Shown: positions 19,064 through 28,600, counted from the first letter of the stretch. The stretch is 64,000 nt of DNA from Acidovorax radicis (GCF_020510705.1 NZ_CP075184.1:2914001-2978000), one strand, 5' to 3'. Notes: a model not told the origin generated them from the letters alone. A program made the numbers and translations.

Positions 19064-20410
19064 ATGTCTGCTGTCTTCAATTTCACCTTCGTCCCCTGGT
19101 TTCGCTCGGTGGCGCCCTACATCCACAAGTTTCGCAACCAGACCTTTGTGATCGGTCTCACGGGTGAAGCGATTGCGGCAGGCAAGCTGCAAAACATTGC
19201 GCAAGACTTGGCGCTGATCCAGGCGATGGGCGTGCGCATTGTGCTGGTGCATGGTTTTCGCCCGCAGGTGAATGAGCAATTGGCCGCCAAAGGCCATGCC
19301 GCGCGGTATTCGCATGGCATCCGCATCACCGACTCCGTGGCGCTGGACTGTGCCCAGGAGGCGGCGGGCCAGTTGCGCTACGAGATCGAAGCCGCCTTCA
19401 GCCAGGGGCTGCCCAACACCCCCATGGCGGGCGCCACGGTGCGTGTGATTTCGGGCAACTTCCTCACGGCGCGGCCCGTGGGCATTGTGGACGGGGTGGA
19501 TTTCCAGCATTCGGGGCTGGTGCGCAAGGTGGACGTGGGCGGTATCCAGCGTTCGCTGGACATGGGTGCCATGGTGTTGTTGTCGCCCTTTGGGTTTTCG
19601 CCCACGGGCGAGGCGTTCAACCTCAACATGGAAGAGGTCGCCACCAGCGTGGCGATCGAGCTGCGGGCCGACAAACTGATCTTTCTGAGCGAAGTGCAAG
19701 GCATCCGCATGGACCCGAGCCAGCCCGAAAGCGAGGACAACCCCATCGACACCGAGCTGCCCCTGGCAGCGGCGCAGGCCCTGCTGGCGAGCCTGCCACC
19801 TCCGCAGCGCCCCACCGACACGGGGTTTTACCTGCAGCATTGCGTCAAAGCCTGCAAGGCGGGCGTGGAACGCAGCCACATCCTGCCGTTTGCGGTAGAT
19901 GGCTCGCTGCTGCTGGAGGTGTATGTGCACGACGGCATCGGCACGATGGTCATCGACGAGAAGCTCGAAGAACTGCGCGAGGCCACCATTGACGATGTGG
20001 GCGGCATTCTGCAACTGATCGAGCCGTTTGAAAAAGACGGCACCCTCGTCAAACGCGACCGCACCGAGATCGAGCGCGACATCGCCTCGTACACCATCAT
20101 CGAACACGATGGCGTGATCTTTGGCTGCGCCGCGCTCTACCCCTATGCCGAGGCCAGGACGGCGGAGATGGCCGCCGTGACCGTGTCGCCACAAAGCCAG
20201 GGCACGGGCGACGGGGAGAAGCTGCTCAAGCGCATCGAGCAGCGCGCCCGCGCCGCCGGGCTCGACAGCATCTTTGTGCTGACCACCCGCACCATGCACT
20301 GGTTCATCAAACGCGGCTTTCAGCCCGTGGACCCCGACTGGTTGCCCGATGCGCGAAAGCGCAAATACAACTGGGATCGGCGCAGCCAGGTGCTGGTCAA
20401 AAAGCTCTGA
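19064..20410 (+). CDS. argA: N-acetylglutamate synthase
   Basis: The first step of arginine synthesis: acetyl transfer from acetyl-CoA to glutamate. The 448-residue protein has an N-terminal amino-acid-kinase-like domain (about 1-285, with VLVHGFRPQVNEQL) and a C-terminal GNAT domain (about 300-448, with AAVTVSPQSQGTGDGEKLL). This is the classical ArgA two-domain form, and the length fits. The start MSAVFNFTFVPWFRS is at the usual point. The open frame continues far upstream but is antisense to hrpA. The last 14 bases overlap the convergent beta-lactamase gene. Confidence 0.95.
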   Translation: MSAVFNFTFVPWFRSVAPYIHKFRNQTFVIGLTGEAIAAGKLQNIAQDLALIQAMGVRIVLVHGFRPQVNEQLAAKGHAARYSHGIRITDSVALDCAQEAAGQLRYEIEAAFSQGLPNTPMAGATVRVISGNFLTARPVGIVDGVDFQHSGLVRKVDVGGIQRSLDMGAMVLLSPFGFSPTGEAFNLNMEEVATSVAIELRADKLIFLSEVQGIRMDPSQPESEDNPIDTELPLAAAQALLASLPPPQRPTDTGFYLQHCVKACKAGVERSHILPFAVDGSLLLEVYVHDGIGTMVIDEKLEELREATIDDVGGILQLIEPFEKDGTLVKRDRTEIERDIASYTIIEHDGVIFGCAALYPYAEARTAEMAAVTVSPQSQGTGDGEKLLKRIEQRARAAGLDSIFVLTTRTMHWFIKRGFQPVDPDWLPDARKRKYNWDRRSQVLVKKL

Positions 20411-21314
20411 ACGTTTCGCGCGCAGCGGCCACGGCGCGCGCCACCTGGGCGATGGCGGCGTCCCGCTGCTCGCCTGACGCCGTGGAGCGCGTGAGGTAAC
20501 AGGTCACCAGCACCGGTGCACCGCCGCCCTGCGGCCACAGCACGCCGATGTCGTTGGCCGTGCCGCTGTCGCCCGCCGTGCCCGTCTTGTCGCCCACCTT
20601 CCAGCCTGGTACACCGGCGCGCAGGCGCTTGTCGCCCGTGCTCGTTTCCACCAGCCAACGCTGCAACAAGGTGCGCGATGGGGAAGTCAGCGCATCGCCC
20701 AACACCAGTTTTTGCATGGTCTGCAGCATGGCCTGCGGCGTCGTGGTGTCGCGGGGGTCGCCCACCCGGACTTCGTTCAGCGTGGGCTCATTGCGGTCCA
20801 GCCGGGTGGTGCTGTCGCCCAGTGAGCGGACAAAGGCCGTGAACCCCGTCGGCCCGCCGTGGCGCGCCAGCAGCACGTTGGCGGCGGTGTTGTCGCTCAG
20901 GCTCACCGTGGCAGCGCAGAGTTCAGCCACCGTCAGTCCGCCGCCGTCACCGGCGCGCGGACCGCTCACGGGCGAGTACTCCACCACGGCATCGCGGCCA
21001 TACAACACGCGGGCGTCCAGCCGCTCCTTGCCCTGGTCCACCAGCGCCAGCATCCAGCCCGCCAGCACCAGCTTGAAGGTGCTGGCCATGGCAAAACGCT
21101 CGTCCTGGCGCCAGCCCAGTGCCAGGCCCGACCCCGTGTCCAGCATGGCCACGCCCAGACGGCCCTGGGCATGGCGTTCGATGTCGGTCAGCGCCGCGTG
21201 CCACTGGCGGGCAGCTTGGTCACGGCCCATGGCATTGCCGGCAGCGGCGCAACCCCACAACGGCAGCGCCGCTGCAGCCGTCAAACCCAAGGAAAACTGT
21301 CGTCTTTGCATCAT
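20397..21314 (-). CDS. bla: Class A beta-lactamase with Tat-like signal
   Basis: Hydrolyses beta-lactams in the periplasm by an acyl-serine mechanism. Class A motifs are complete: S78-T-F-K81, S140-D-N142, E176-P-T-L-N180 and K243-T-G245. The 305-residue precursor starts MMQRRQFSLGLTAAAALPLW, with a twin-arginine motif, then GC, so it may be Tat-exported and possibly a lipoprotein, as Burkholderia PenA enzymes are known to be. It diverges from an ampR gene across about 100 bases, the standard arrangement of inducible enzymes. Its 3' end overlaps argA tail to tail. The spectrum of substrates cannot be judged. Confidence 0.94.
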   Translation of the reverse strand: MMQRRQFSLGLTAAAALPLWGCAAAGNAMGRDQAARQWHAALTDIERHAQGRLGVAMLDTGSGLALGWRQDERFAMASTFKLVLAGWMLALVDQGKERLDARVLYGRDAVVEYSPVSGPRAGDGGGLTVAELCAATVSLSDNTAANVLLARHGGPTGFTAFVRSLGDSTTRLDRNEPTLNEVRVGDPRDTTTPQAMLQTMQKLVLGDALTSPSRTLLQRWLVETSTGDKRLRAGVPGWKVGDKTGTAGDSGTANDIGVLWPQGGGAPVLVTCYLTRSTASGEQRDAAIAQVARAVAAARETFRAF

Positions 21315-21315
21315 A

Positions 21316-21329
21316 AATTCCGGTGAATT
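21316..21329. promoter_or_regulatory. Possible regulatory dyad upstream of bla
   Basis: AATTC-CGGT-GAATT, a perfect 5-bp inverted repeat just before the beta-lactamase start codon in the bla-ampR intergenic space. It may be an AmpR contact or merely a leader feature; it lies closer to bla than known AmpR boxes do. Confidence 0.3.
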
Positions 21330-21416
21330 GAAAGAAGTCCAGACGATACGAGGCCTCAGCCCTCAGCACCATCGACAATAATTGCCGCCAGCCCCAAGAA
21401 AAACTTATACCAGCCC

Positions 21417-22298
21417 ATGCACCTGCCACTCAATGCCCTGCGCGCATTCGAGGCCTCGGCGCGCCATCTGAACCTCACGCGGGCGGCTGAAGAGCTGCAT
21501 GTGACGCAGACCGCCGTGAGCCAGCACATCCGCAAGCTCGAAGAGCGCCTGGGCAAGCCGCTGTTCCGCCGGCTGCCGCGCGGGCTCGCGTTAACAGACG
21601 AAGGACAGGCACTGCTGCCGGTGGTGGCTGAATCGTTCGCCAACCTGGCGCGCGCCCTGGAAAAACTGGGCGACGCCCGCCCGCGCGAGGTGCTGACCGT
21701 GGGCGCCGTGGGCACCTTTGCCGTGGGCTGGCTGCTGCCCCGGCTGCGCGACTTCCAGCAGGCCTGCCCGTTTGTGGACCTGCGCCTGCTCACGCACAAC
21801 AACCGGGTGGACATGGCCGGTGAAGGGTTGGACTACGCGATCCGTTTTGGCGACGGTGCCTGGCACGGCACCCATGCCGAGTGCATCCTTCGGGCCCCGC
21901 TCTCCGCCATGTGCTCCCCCGCCCTGGCGCAGGGCTTGCAGCACCCGGCGGACCTGGCCCGCCTGCCACTGCTGCGCAGCTATCGCGCGGATGAATGGGC
22001 CGCCTGGTTTGAGGCTGCGGGCCTGCCCTGCCCCGTGCTGCGCGGCGCCGTGTTCGACTCATCCCTCACCCTGGCCGAAGCGGCCGTGCAAGGTGCGGGG
22101 GTGGCGCTGCTGCCGGTGGCGCTGTTCATGCGCGAACTGCAACAAGGGCGGCTCGTACGGCCGTTTGCCCAAGAGTTGCACCACGGTGCGTATTGGCTCA
22201 CGCGGCTGCAGTCGCGCAGCGAATCGGCCGCGATGGGGGCCTTTCAGCAGTGGCTGCACGCACAGGCCAATCCGCATGCCTACACGCAGCGCCTGTGA
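21417..22298 (+). CDS. ampR: LysR-type regulator AmpR
   Basis: Controls beta-lactamase expression in response to cell-wall recycling products. The 293-residue protein has an N-terminal HTH (LNLTRAAEELHVTQTAVSQH) and an effector domain. Family-specific AmpR stretches are visible: THNNRVDMAGEGLDYAIRF, DGAWHGT, LLRSYRADEWAAWFEAAG and YWLTRLQSR. These match Citrobacter AmpR closely, as I recall it. It is divergent from the class A bla, like the NmcR/SmeR/PenR pairs. Induction by muropeptides is inferred from the family. Confidence 0.92.
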   Translation: MHLPLNALRAFEASARHLNLTRAAEELHVTQTAVSQHIRKLEERLGKPLFRRLPRGLALTDEGQALLPVVAESFANLARALEKLGDARPREVLTVGAVGTFAVGWLLPRLRDFQQACPFVDLRLLTHNNRVDMAGEGLDYAIRFGDGAWHGTHAECILRAPLSAMCSPALAQGLQHPADLARLPLLRSYRADEWAAWFEAAGLPCPVLRGAVFDSSLTLAEAAVQGAGVALLPVALFMRELQQGRLVRPFAQELHHGAYWLTRLQSRSESAAMGAFQQWLHAQANPHAYTQRL

Positions 22299-22311
22299 CG
22301 GGTTCTGCAGC

Positions 22312-22378
22312 CATTTGAATCAAATAAGCCGCTAGCGCTTTATACACAAGCGCTAGCAGCTACATATTCGATAGCAAA
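22312..22378. repeat. Dispersed palindromic repeat, family R1, copy 5
   Basis: GCCGCTAGCGCTTTATACAC followed by AAGCGCTAGCAGCTACATAT. This is one of the best-preserved copies, with arms CTAGCGCTT/AAGCGCTAG. It lies between the convergent ampR and HD-GYP genes. Confidence 0.85.
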
Positions 22379-22407
22379 CACTGCATACACCGCAGACGCT
22401 GCCACCC

Positions 22408-24018
22408 CTACGGCGACAGATCGCGCTGTGATGGGTCCAGAAACGCCTGCGCATAGCGCAGGTGCACCCCCTCAGACACGAACACGTCAAACAGGTCGGG
22501 GTCGACGTGGCCGTTGTCTCGCATGCGGCGCATGATGGCCAGCGCCTCTGACAAGGTCATGCCACTCTTGTACGGCCGGTCTGCCGCCGTGAGCGCCTCG
22601 AAGATATCAGCGATACCCATCATGCGGGCCTGCTGCGACATCTGGTCGCGCGTGAGGCCGCGCGGGTAGCCCTTGCCGTCCATGCGCTCGTGGTGGCCGC
22701 CCGCGTATTCGGGCACGTTCTTGAGGTGGCGGGGCCAGGGCAGCGTCTCCAGCATCTTGATGGTGGCGACGATGTGGTAGTTGATGGTGTCGCGCTCGGC
22801 CTGGTTGAGGGTGCCTGAACGAATGGTGAGGTTCTCCACTTCTTCTGCCGTGAGAAAGCTGGTCTGCACGCCCTGGGGGTTGCGCCAGTGGCGCGTGGCG
22901 GCAATGTCGCGCACCCGTTGCTGGTCTTCGGGCCGCATGGCCTCGGTGCCGGTGTTGCAGCGGCGCAGAAACTCGCGGTCGTCCTGCAGCGCCTGGATCT
23001 CCTGGTGCATGCCGTGCAACTCTCGCCCCTCGGCGCGTGCATCCACCACCGGCCGCAGCGCCAGCTGGCGGCGCAGTGCGGCCAGTTCGGCATCGCGCTT
23101 GAGCACTTCGAATCGGGTGTCCACCAGACCGATGCGGTCAAAAATCGTCTGCAATTTGGTGGCCTTGTCCACCACATGCACAGGTGTGGTGATCTTGCCG
23201 CAGTCGTGCAGCAGGCCTGCCATCTTGAGCTCGTGGCGGTCGCGGTCCGTCATGCGAAAGCTGGCAAGCGGCCCGTGCTCAACGGCATGGGCCGCCTCTG
23301 CAAGCATCATGGTGAGCGCAGGCACGCGCTGGCAATGCCCGCCGGTGTAGGGGGATTTTTCGTCAATTGCCAGATTGATGAGGTTCACGAACGATTCGAA
23401 CAGGCGCTCGAGTTGCGTGATCAGCAAGCGGTTGGTGAGCGCTATGGCCGCCTGCGAGGCCAGCGACTCCGCCAGGCTCTGGTCGGCCTCGGAAAAAACG
23501 GTGACATCGCCCGTGTCGGCGTCGCGCGCATTGATGAGCTGCAGCACCCCGATCAATTCGTGGTCGTGATTTCTCATCGGCACCGTGAGAAAGGACTGCG
23601 AGCGGTAACCGCTGCGCACGTCAAACGCCCGTGTGCCCGAAAAATCGAATCCCTCGGCGCGATAAGCGTCTGCAATATTCACCGTGCGGTCATGGATGGC
23701 GGCATGGGCGGCCACCAGCGAGTCATTGGGTGTCCCATCGGCATGGCGCAGCGGCAAGTTCGGAAAATCAACGGGCTTGCCCGTGGTGCCGCCCAGGCGG
23801 ATACCAAGCGAGTCGGTGCGCAGAATCTCGAACTTGAGCGCCGACTGGTCTTCGGTCACGCTGTAGAGCGTGCCCCCGTCCGCGCCCGTGATGGCCTTGG
23901 CCGCTTCGAGAATGTTCTCCAGCAGCCGGTCGATGTCCCGCTCACGCGAGAGCGCCGCACCAATGCCATTGAGCTGCTCCAGCCGGCGAAACAGATTGAG
24001 AGTGGATTCCTTGCTCAT
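22408..24018 (-). CDS. GAF and HD-GYP domain protein (c-di-GMP phosphodiesterase)
   Basis: A 535-residue cytoplasmic protein. A GAF domain occupies about residues 20-170. An HD-GYP domain follows with HDCGKITTP (HD pair) and HHERMDGKGYP (GYP motif), both intact, so c-di-GMP hydrolysis is likely. About 100 residues separate the HD motif from the GYP motif, more than in compact HD-GYP domains; this insert contains ALRRQLALRPVVDARAEG and a charged helix. The start MSKESTLNLFRR has an AAGGTGG ribosome site. It is divergent from trhO. Confidence 0.9.
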   Translation of the reverse strand: MSKESTLNLFRRLEQLNGIGAALSRERDIDRLLENILEAAKAITGADGGTLYSVTEDQSALKFEILRTDSLGIRLGGTTGKPVDFPNLPLRHADGTPNDSLVAAHAAIHDRTVNIADAYRAEGFDFSGTRAFDVRSGYRSQSFLTVPMRNHDHELIGVLQLINARDADTGDVTVFSEADQSLAESLASQAAIALTNRLLITQLERLFESFVNLINLAIDEKSPYTGGHCQRVPALTMMLAEAAHAVEHGPLASFRMTDRDRHELKMAGLLHDCGKITTPVHVVDKATKLQTIFDRIGLVDTRFEVLKRDAELAALRRQLALRPVVDARAEGRELHGMHQEIQALQDDREFLRRCNTGTEAMRPEDQQRVRDIAATRHWRNPQGVQTSFLTAEEVENLTIRSGTLNQAERDTINYHIVATIKMLETLPWPRHLKNVPEYAGGHHERMDGKGYPRGLTRDQMSQQARMMGIADIFEALTAADRPYKSGMTLSEALAIMRRMRDNGHVDPDLFDVFVSEGVHLRYAQAFLDPSQRDLSP

Positions 24019-24065
24019 ACAACCACCTTGGGTACAGCGTTGGCAAGCCCGCATCGTAACGAAAG

Positions 24066-25118
24066 GTGATCGCTATCATCCCCCTCTCACTATCCGCTAT
24101 CCAACCCGCCCATTTCGTGGACTCGGTCACCTCCCCATTTCTCACCGTTGCCCTTTATCAGTTTGTCGACCTGCCCGACTGCGCTGCCTTGCGCGCACCG
24201 CTGCAGGCACTGTGCGACGCGAACGGCGTGCGCGGCATGCTGCTGCTGGCGCCCGAGGGCATCAACGGCACCATCGCGGGCGAGCCTGCCGCAGTCCATG
24301 CGGTGCTCGCCTGGCTGCGCAGCGATGGGCGCTTTGCCGCCCTGCAGCACAAAGAGGCGTATGCCGAGCGCATGCCGTTCTATCGCATGCGTGTGCGGCT
24401 CAAGCGCGAGATCGTCACCCTGGGCGTGCCGGGCCTGAACCCCGCGCGCAACGCGGGCACCTACGTGAAGCCCGAGGACTGGAACGCGCTCATCGACGAC
24501 CCGGATGTGGTGGTGGTGGACACGCGCAACGACTACGAGGTGGGCATCGGCACGTTCGAGCACGCGATCAACCCGCACACCCAGAGCTTTGCTGAGTTTC
24601 CGGCCTGGGTCGATCAGCAATCGCAACCGGGCGGCGTTCTGGCCGACAAGCCGCGCGTGGCCATGTTCTGCACGGGCGGCATCCGCTGCGAAAAGTCCAC
24701 CGCCTTCCTCAAATCGCGAGGCTTTGACGAGGTGTGCCACCTGGAAGGCGGCATCCTCAAATACCTCGAGACCGTGCCCGAAGAAGCCAGCCGATGGCAC
24801 GGCGACTGCTTCGTGTTCGACGAACGCGTGTCGGTGGGCCATGGCCTGGTGCCAGGCCACCACCAACTGTGCCGCTCCTGCCGCATGCCGCTGGGCACCG
24901 CCGAGCTGGCATCGCCGCACTATGTGGCCGGCGTGAGCTGTCCCTATTGCCACGGCACGCGCACACCCGAGCAAGAACGCGCACTGGCCGAACGCGAGCG
25001 GCAGATGGAGCTGGCTGCCCAGCGCGGGCAAGAACACATCGGCGCGCGGCAACCGGGCAACCCGGTGCGGGCCGCCGCCAGGGACGATGAAGGGAGTAGC
25101 GAGGGCGAGTCCCCATGA
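24066..25118 (+). CDS. trhO: tRNA uridine(34) hydroxylase TrhO (rhodanese domain)
   Basis: The oxygen-dependent enzyme forming 5-hydroxyuridine at tRNA position 34 (E. coli YceA family). An N-terminal acylphosphatase-like domain ([18 protein letters not shown]) precedes a rhodanese domain with the catalytic Cys in CTGGIRCEK. The C-terminal region has two CxxC pairs (CRSC, CPYC) likely to bind zinc. The family core begins at FLTVALYQF. The first GTG is given here, but a GTG 51 bases downstream may be the true start; neither has a good ribosome site. Its stop overlaps the GST start in ATGA. Confidence 0.88.
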   Translation: MIAIIPLSLSAIQPAHFVDSVTSPFLTVALYQFVDLPDCAALRAPLQALCDANGVRGMLLLAPEGINGTIAGEPAAVHAVLAWLRSDGRFAALQHKEAYAERMPFYRMRVRLKREIVTLGVPGLNPARNAGTYVKPEDWNALIDDPDVVVVDTRNDYEVGIGTFEHAINPHTQSFAEFPAWVDQQSQPGGVLADKPRVAMFCTGGIRCEKSTAFLKSRGFDEVCHLEGGILKYLETVPEEASRWHGDCFVFDERVSVGHGLVPGHHQLCRSCRMPLGTAELASPHYVAGVSCPYCHGTRTPEQERALAERERQMELAAQRGQEHIGARQPGNPVRAAARDDEGSSEGESP

Positions 25119-25804
25119 ACGCCCTGCCCGTTCTCTATTCCTTTCGCCGCTGCCCATACGCCATGCGCGCGCGGCTGGCGCTGGCCGCGAGCGGCCAGGT
25201 CTGCGAATTGCGCGAGGTGGTACTAAGAAACAAACCCCAAGGCCTGCTTGAAGCCTCCCCCAAGGGGACGGTGCCCGTGCTGGTGCTCCCGGATGGGCAG
25301 GTGCTGGAGCAGAGTCTGGACATCATGCGATGGGCATTGGCCCGGCACGACCCTGTGGGCTGGCTGACGCCCAGCGAAGGCACTGAAGCCGCCATGCTGG
25401 CACTGATCGCCGAGTGTGATGGCCCTTTCAAACAGGCGCTGGATCGCTGCAAATACCCCAGCCGCTACCCCGAGGCCGACGCCATCCAGGCCCGCGCTCA
25501 GGCGGTGCAATGGCTGCTGGGGCTGGAGACGCGGCTGTCCCTGCGCCCCTCTCCCTTTCTGTTTGGCGGCCACGCAGCCCTCGCAGACATGGCGATCGCC
25601 CCCTTCGTGCGGCAGTTTGCAGGCATTGACGCCACGTGGTGGGGCGCCCAGCCCTGGCCGCGCCTGCAGGCCTGGCTGGCGCAGTGGCAGGCGAGCAGCC
25701 TGTTCGATAGCGTGATGCACAAGCTGCCCGCATGGGCGGATGGCACCGAGGGCGTGCTGTTTCCGCCCGTCGAAGGGGTTTTCGCGCCAGGTGGCAACGC
25801 CTGA
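25115..25804 (+). CDS. Glutathione S-transferase-like protein
   Basis: A 229-residue protein. The N-terminal thioredoxin-fold domain has [14 protein letters not shown] (CPxA active-site style of beta/omega-type or glutaredoxin-like GSTs) and the glutathione-contacting TVPVL (cis-Pro) and EQSLDIMRW segments. An all-helical C-terminal domain follows. It is coupled to trhO by ATGA overlap, so it is in the same transcript. The substrate is unknown. Confidence 0.88.
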   Translation: MNALPVLYSFRRCPYAMRARLALAASGQVCELREVVLRNKPQGLLEASPKGTVPVLVLPDGQVLEQSLDIMRWALARHDPVGWLTPSEGTEAAMLALIAECDGPFKQALDRCKYPSRYPEADAIQARAQAVQWLLGLETRLSLRPSPFLFGGHAALADMAIAPFVRQFAGIDATWWGAQPWPRLQAWLAQWQASSLFDSVMHKLPAWADGTEGVLFPPVEGVFAPGGNA

Positions 25805-25954
25805 AGCCCGCTCTGAACGCCCCTGCAGCTGCTTTGATGCAAAGCCGGGCGTAACTGGCCGACTGGGGGCTAGACTTGCGTTGCCAGCCAGGGGCGGTCA
25901 CCCCAAAAAACGCCGTCTAGCCGCCCCTCGCGTTGCCCGTATGCGTGCACACGT

Positions 25955-25990
25955 GCATGCGGGCATGCGGGCATGCGGGCATGCGGGCAT
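25955..25990. repeat. 8-bp tandem repeat (GCATGCGG x4.5)
   Basis: Four and a half perfect copies of GCATGCGG lie about 75 bases upstream of the flavin reductase-like start, in its probable leader or promoter. A short tandem like this can change copy number by slippage. Confidence 0.85.
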
Positions 25991-26062
25991 ATTGCGCGTC
26001 GAGGGCAGCGCCATTGAGCGATGCAGCGCGCTTGCTTGGCAAGAACTACTGAAGGAGTTCGC

Positions 26063-26605
26063 ATGCAGCAGATGGCCCTGAACAAGGCTTTCACCCTGAT
26101 GGAACCAGGGCCTGTGGTCCTCGTGACAACCGGTGATGGATACAACAACAACATCATGACCATCTCCTGGACCATGGTGATGGATTTCACCCCGGTGTTT
26201 GCCATCACCACGGGGGCATGGAATTACTCTTTCGCGGCGCTGCGAAAGCATCGGGAATGCGTCATTGCCATCCCCACCGTCGACCTACTGGACAAGGTAG
26301 TTGGCATAGGGACATGCTCGGGGGCGGATACAGACAAGTTTGCCAAGTTTGATCTCACGCCCGTGCAGGCCAAGCTCGTCAGGCCCCCCTTGATTCAGGA
26401 GTGCCTCGCCAACATGGAGTGCAAGGTCATCGACTTCATTGATAAACACCATATTGTTGTGTTGGAAGCGGTTGCCGCATACATCGACCCCACACGCAAG
26501 GAGACGCGCACGGTGCACGCGGTGGGTGATGGAACCTTCATCGTTGATGGGCGCAAGATCGACCGCAAGAAGATGATGGCCTCCAAGCTTCCGCCGGGCG
26601 TTTAG
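26063..26605 (+). CDS. Flavin reductase-like (FMN-binding split barrel) protein
   Basis: A 180-residue flavin reductase-like domain protein. PGPVVLVTTGDG and NIMTISWTMVMDFTPVFAIT form the flavin-binding split barrel, followed by CVIAIPTVDLLDKVVGIGTC and SGADTDKFAKF, all typical of the family. An AAGGAG ribosome site is five bases before the ATG. The codons use more A/T than their neighbours. The role could be NADH:flavin oxidoreductase for a partner monooxygenase, but no monooxygenase is adjacent. The stop codon is embedded in a GAACGTG palindrome. Confidence 0.88.
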   Translation: MQQMALNKAFTLMEPGPVVLVTTGDGYNNNIMTISWTMVMDFTPVFAITTGAWNYSFAALRKHRECVIAIPTVDLLDKVVGIGTCSGADTDKFAKFDLTPVQAKLVRPPLIQECLANMECKVIDFIDKHHIVVLEAVAAYIDPTRKETRTVHAVGDGTFIVDGRKIDRKKMMASKLPPGV

Positions 26606-26621
26606 AACGTGAACACGTTCT
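26603..26621. repeat. Stop-codon-associated palindrome, related to the 14.87 kb motif
   Basis: TAGAACGTGAACACGTTCT: 8-bp arms AGAACGTG/CACGTTCT around AA, starting inside the TAG stop. It shares the GAACGTG head with the motifs at 14.87 and 43.23 kb. Confidence 0.45.
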
Positions 26622-26752
26622 CAGCGCTCATAGGCCACATCCATGGGCTCGAGTCGGCCCGCTGCAGCCGATCAGGGCAACCAGACGGCGCCACCCCATC
26701 CCGGGATTCGCGCGCACTCTCGCTGGCTCCGAACCGCCTGAAGAAATAAAAA

Positions 26753-26776
26753 AAAGGCGCTCCAAAGAGCGCCTTT
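26753..26776 (-). terminator. Rho-independent terminator of dsbB
   Basis: AAAGGCGCTC stem, CAAA loop, GAGCGCCTTT stem. An A-run on the plus strand gives a T-run for leftward transcription, so it terminates dsbB; it can also act on the convergent flavin reductase gene. Confidence 0.85.
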
Positions 26777-26803
26777 AGCGAGGTCTGCGGCGAGCCAGGG
26801 GCG

Positions 26804-27343
26804 TCAAGCCACCGAGAAACCCGAGCCTGCCCGGCTGCTGCCCTTCAACGCACGCACCAACAGCACCAGCAACACCATGCCAAAACCGATAAAGCAGACA
26901 AACGACCAGTTGGCAATCGAGCCCCCGAGGAAGGTCCAGTCAATCGCCGTGCAGTCACCCGAGCCCCGGAAGATCATGGGGACGGCGCGGCTGATGGGGT
27001 AGTTTTCGATCATGCCGTAGAAGTCACGGCCACAGGTGGCGATCTCGGGCGGATACCACTGCAGCCAGCTCTGGCGGGCCGCCACGAAGGCGCCGAACCC
27101 GGCAGTGAGCACGGCCAGCACCGCCCAAGACATCCACCAGCCTTTTTGACCTCTAGCGCTTGCCATGCCTGTGAAGACCGCTACACCAATGAGCGCATAG
27201 CGCTGCACGATGCACATGGGGCAAGGCTCCAGGCCCACCACATGCTGCAGGTACATGCCAAAAACCAGCATGGCCACGCAGGCCACGCTGATGAGCGCGA
27301 GCACGCGTCGCGGGGCCTGATCGATCCAGTTCAACACCATCAT
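26804..27343 (-). CDS. dsbB: Disulfide bond formation protein B
   Basis: An inner-membrane quinone reductase that reoxidises DsbA. The 179-residue protein has four membrane segments, the first periplasmic Cys pair in EPCPMCIVQRY (near residue 41-44) and a second pair with Cys in IATCGRDFYG and SGDCTAI. GAGGGATAAG upstream is the ribosome site. It is monocistronic, ending at a strong terminator. Confidence 0.95.
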   Translation of the reverse strand: MMVLNWIDQAPRRVLALISVACVAMLVFGMYLQHVVGLEPCPMCIVQRYALIGVAVFTGMASARGQKGWWMSWAVLAVLTAGFGAFVAARQSWLQWYPPEIATCGRDFYGMIENYPISRAVPMIFRGSGDCTAIDWTFLGGSIANWSFVCFIGFGMVLLVLLVRALKGSSRAGSGFSVA

Positions 27344-27384
27344 TCTTATCCCTCATCCAATAGCTATTGCAAACGGTGCAGCCT

Positions 27385-27462
27385 TCGAAACGGGCGCGGC
27401 CCATGCCAGTCCACCGGATGCGTCCCCCTCGGGGGGAAAACGCAAAGTGGCTCAGGGGGGAG
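27385..27462 (-). repeat. GC-rich post-stop repeat, family R2, copy 2
   Basis: Follows the cysA stop on the minus strand: CCCCCCTGAGCCACTTTGCG, then TTTTCCCCCCGAGGGGGACG, then a GGACTGGCATGGGCCGCGCC module. Same order as the copy after the Bug gene. Confidence 0.75.
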
Positions 27463-28587
27463 TCAAATCCCGGCGGCCTGATCCAGAAAAACCCGGGCGC
27501 GGCGAGGTGTCACCACCAGCGTTTCGCCCTCCCTGAAGCCCATTTCCTTGAATTGTTGCGCAGGAATCTGCGCCTCAATCAATTGGTCTGCGGACACATT
27601 GTCCGCTGGTTGGTGATCGCGCACCGCAATTAGTTCCAGCCGCGCAATCGGCCCCACCACAATGGCACGGGTGAGCTGGGCCACGATGCCACGCGGGCGC
27701 CCCTGGGCGTCCTGGTCGGCCCCGGGCGAATAGCGCTCTACCTCCAGATCGTGCGGGCGCACGTAGGCAAAGGCTTTGGCGTTTTGTGCCTGGCTGTGTT
27801 CGGGCGAGTCGATCTGCACACCTTCCATGTGCACCATCCCCTCGTGCGCACGGCCGTGAAACAGGTTCACGTCCCCCAGAAATCCATACACAAAGGGACT
27901 CGCAGGCTGGTCCCACACCTGCTGGGGCGAGCCGGTCTGTTCGATGCGGCCCTGGTTGATCACCACCACGCGGTCGGCCACCTCCAGCGCTTCCTCCTGG
28001 TCGTGGGTCACGAAGATGCTGGTCACATGCAGCTCGTCGTGCAGGCGGCGCAGCCAGCGGCGCAGCTCTTTGCGCACCTTGGCGTCGAGCGCGCCAAAGG
28101 GTTCATCGAGCAGCAGCACCTTGGGTTCCACCGCCAAGGCGCGGGCCAGTGCAATACGCTGGCGCTGGCCGCCCGACAGCTGCGCGGGGTGGCGCTCTGC
28201 CAGCCAGTCGAGCTGCACCAGCTTGAGCAGGTCCATCACCTTCTGCTTGATCTGCGCCTCGCTCGGGCGCTCGCCACGGGGCTTCACGCGCAGGCCGAAG
28301 GCCACGTTCTCAAACACGGTCATGTGGCGAAACAGCGCATAGTGCTGAAACACAAACCCCACCCCCCGGTCGCGCACATGCACGTCGGTGGTGTCTTCGC
28401 CGCTGAAATGGATGGTGCCCACGTCGGCCGTCTCCAGGCCGGCAATGATGCGCAGCAGTGTGGTTTTGCCGCAGCCAGAGGGGCCAAGCAGCGCGATCAG
28501 CTCGCCCGAGGCGATATCAAGGCTCACGTCGCGCAGCGCGTGAAAGTCGCCAAACTGCTTGCTGACGTTCCGAATTTCGATGCTCAT
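27463..28587 (-). CDS. cysA: Sulfate/thiosulfate ABC transporter ATPase CysA
   Basis: The ATP-hydrolysing subunit of the sulfate importer, 374 residues. Walker [12 protein letters not shown], signature [15 protein letters not shown] and Walker B VLLLDEP are all intact. The C-terminal TOBE-like domain (about 240-370) is typical of CysA. The start [12 protein letters not shown] is preceded by a GAAGGAAAAAA stretch. It is the last gene of the leftward sbp-cysT-cysW-cysA cluster, 13 bases after cysW. Confidence 0.95.
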   Translation of the reverse strand: MSIEIRNVSKQFGDFHALRDVSLDIASGELIALLGPSGCGKTTLLRIIAGLETADVGTIHFSGEDTTDVHVRDRGVGFVFQHYALFRHMTVFENVAFGLRVKPRGERPSEAQIKQKVMDLLKLVQLDWLAERHPAQLSGGQRQRIALARALAVEPKVLLLDEPFGALDAKVRKELRRWLRRLHDELHVTSIFVTHDQEEALEVADRVVVINQGRIEQTGSPQQVWDQPASPFVYGFLGDVNLFHGRAHEGMVHMEGVQIDSPEHSQAQNAKAFAYVRPHDLEVERYSPGADQDAQGRPRGIVAQLTRAIVVGPIARLELIAVRDHQPADNVSADQLIEAQIPAQQFKEMGFREGETLVVTPRRARVFLDQAAGI

Positions 28588-28600
28588 GGTGTTTTTTCCT

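Noticed and set aside
25955..25990. Possible CRISPR because of regular repeats
   Set aside because: The units are 8 bp with no spacers; no cas genes are present.
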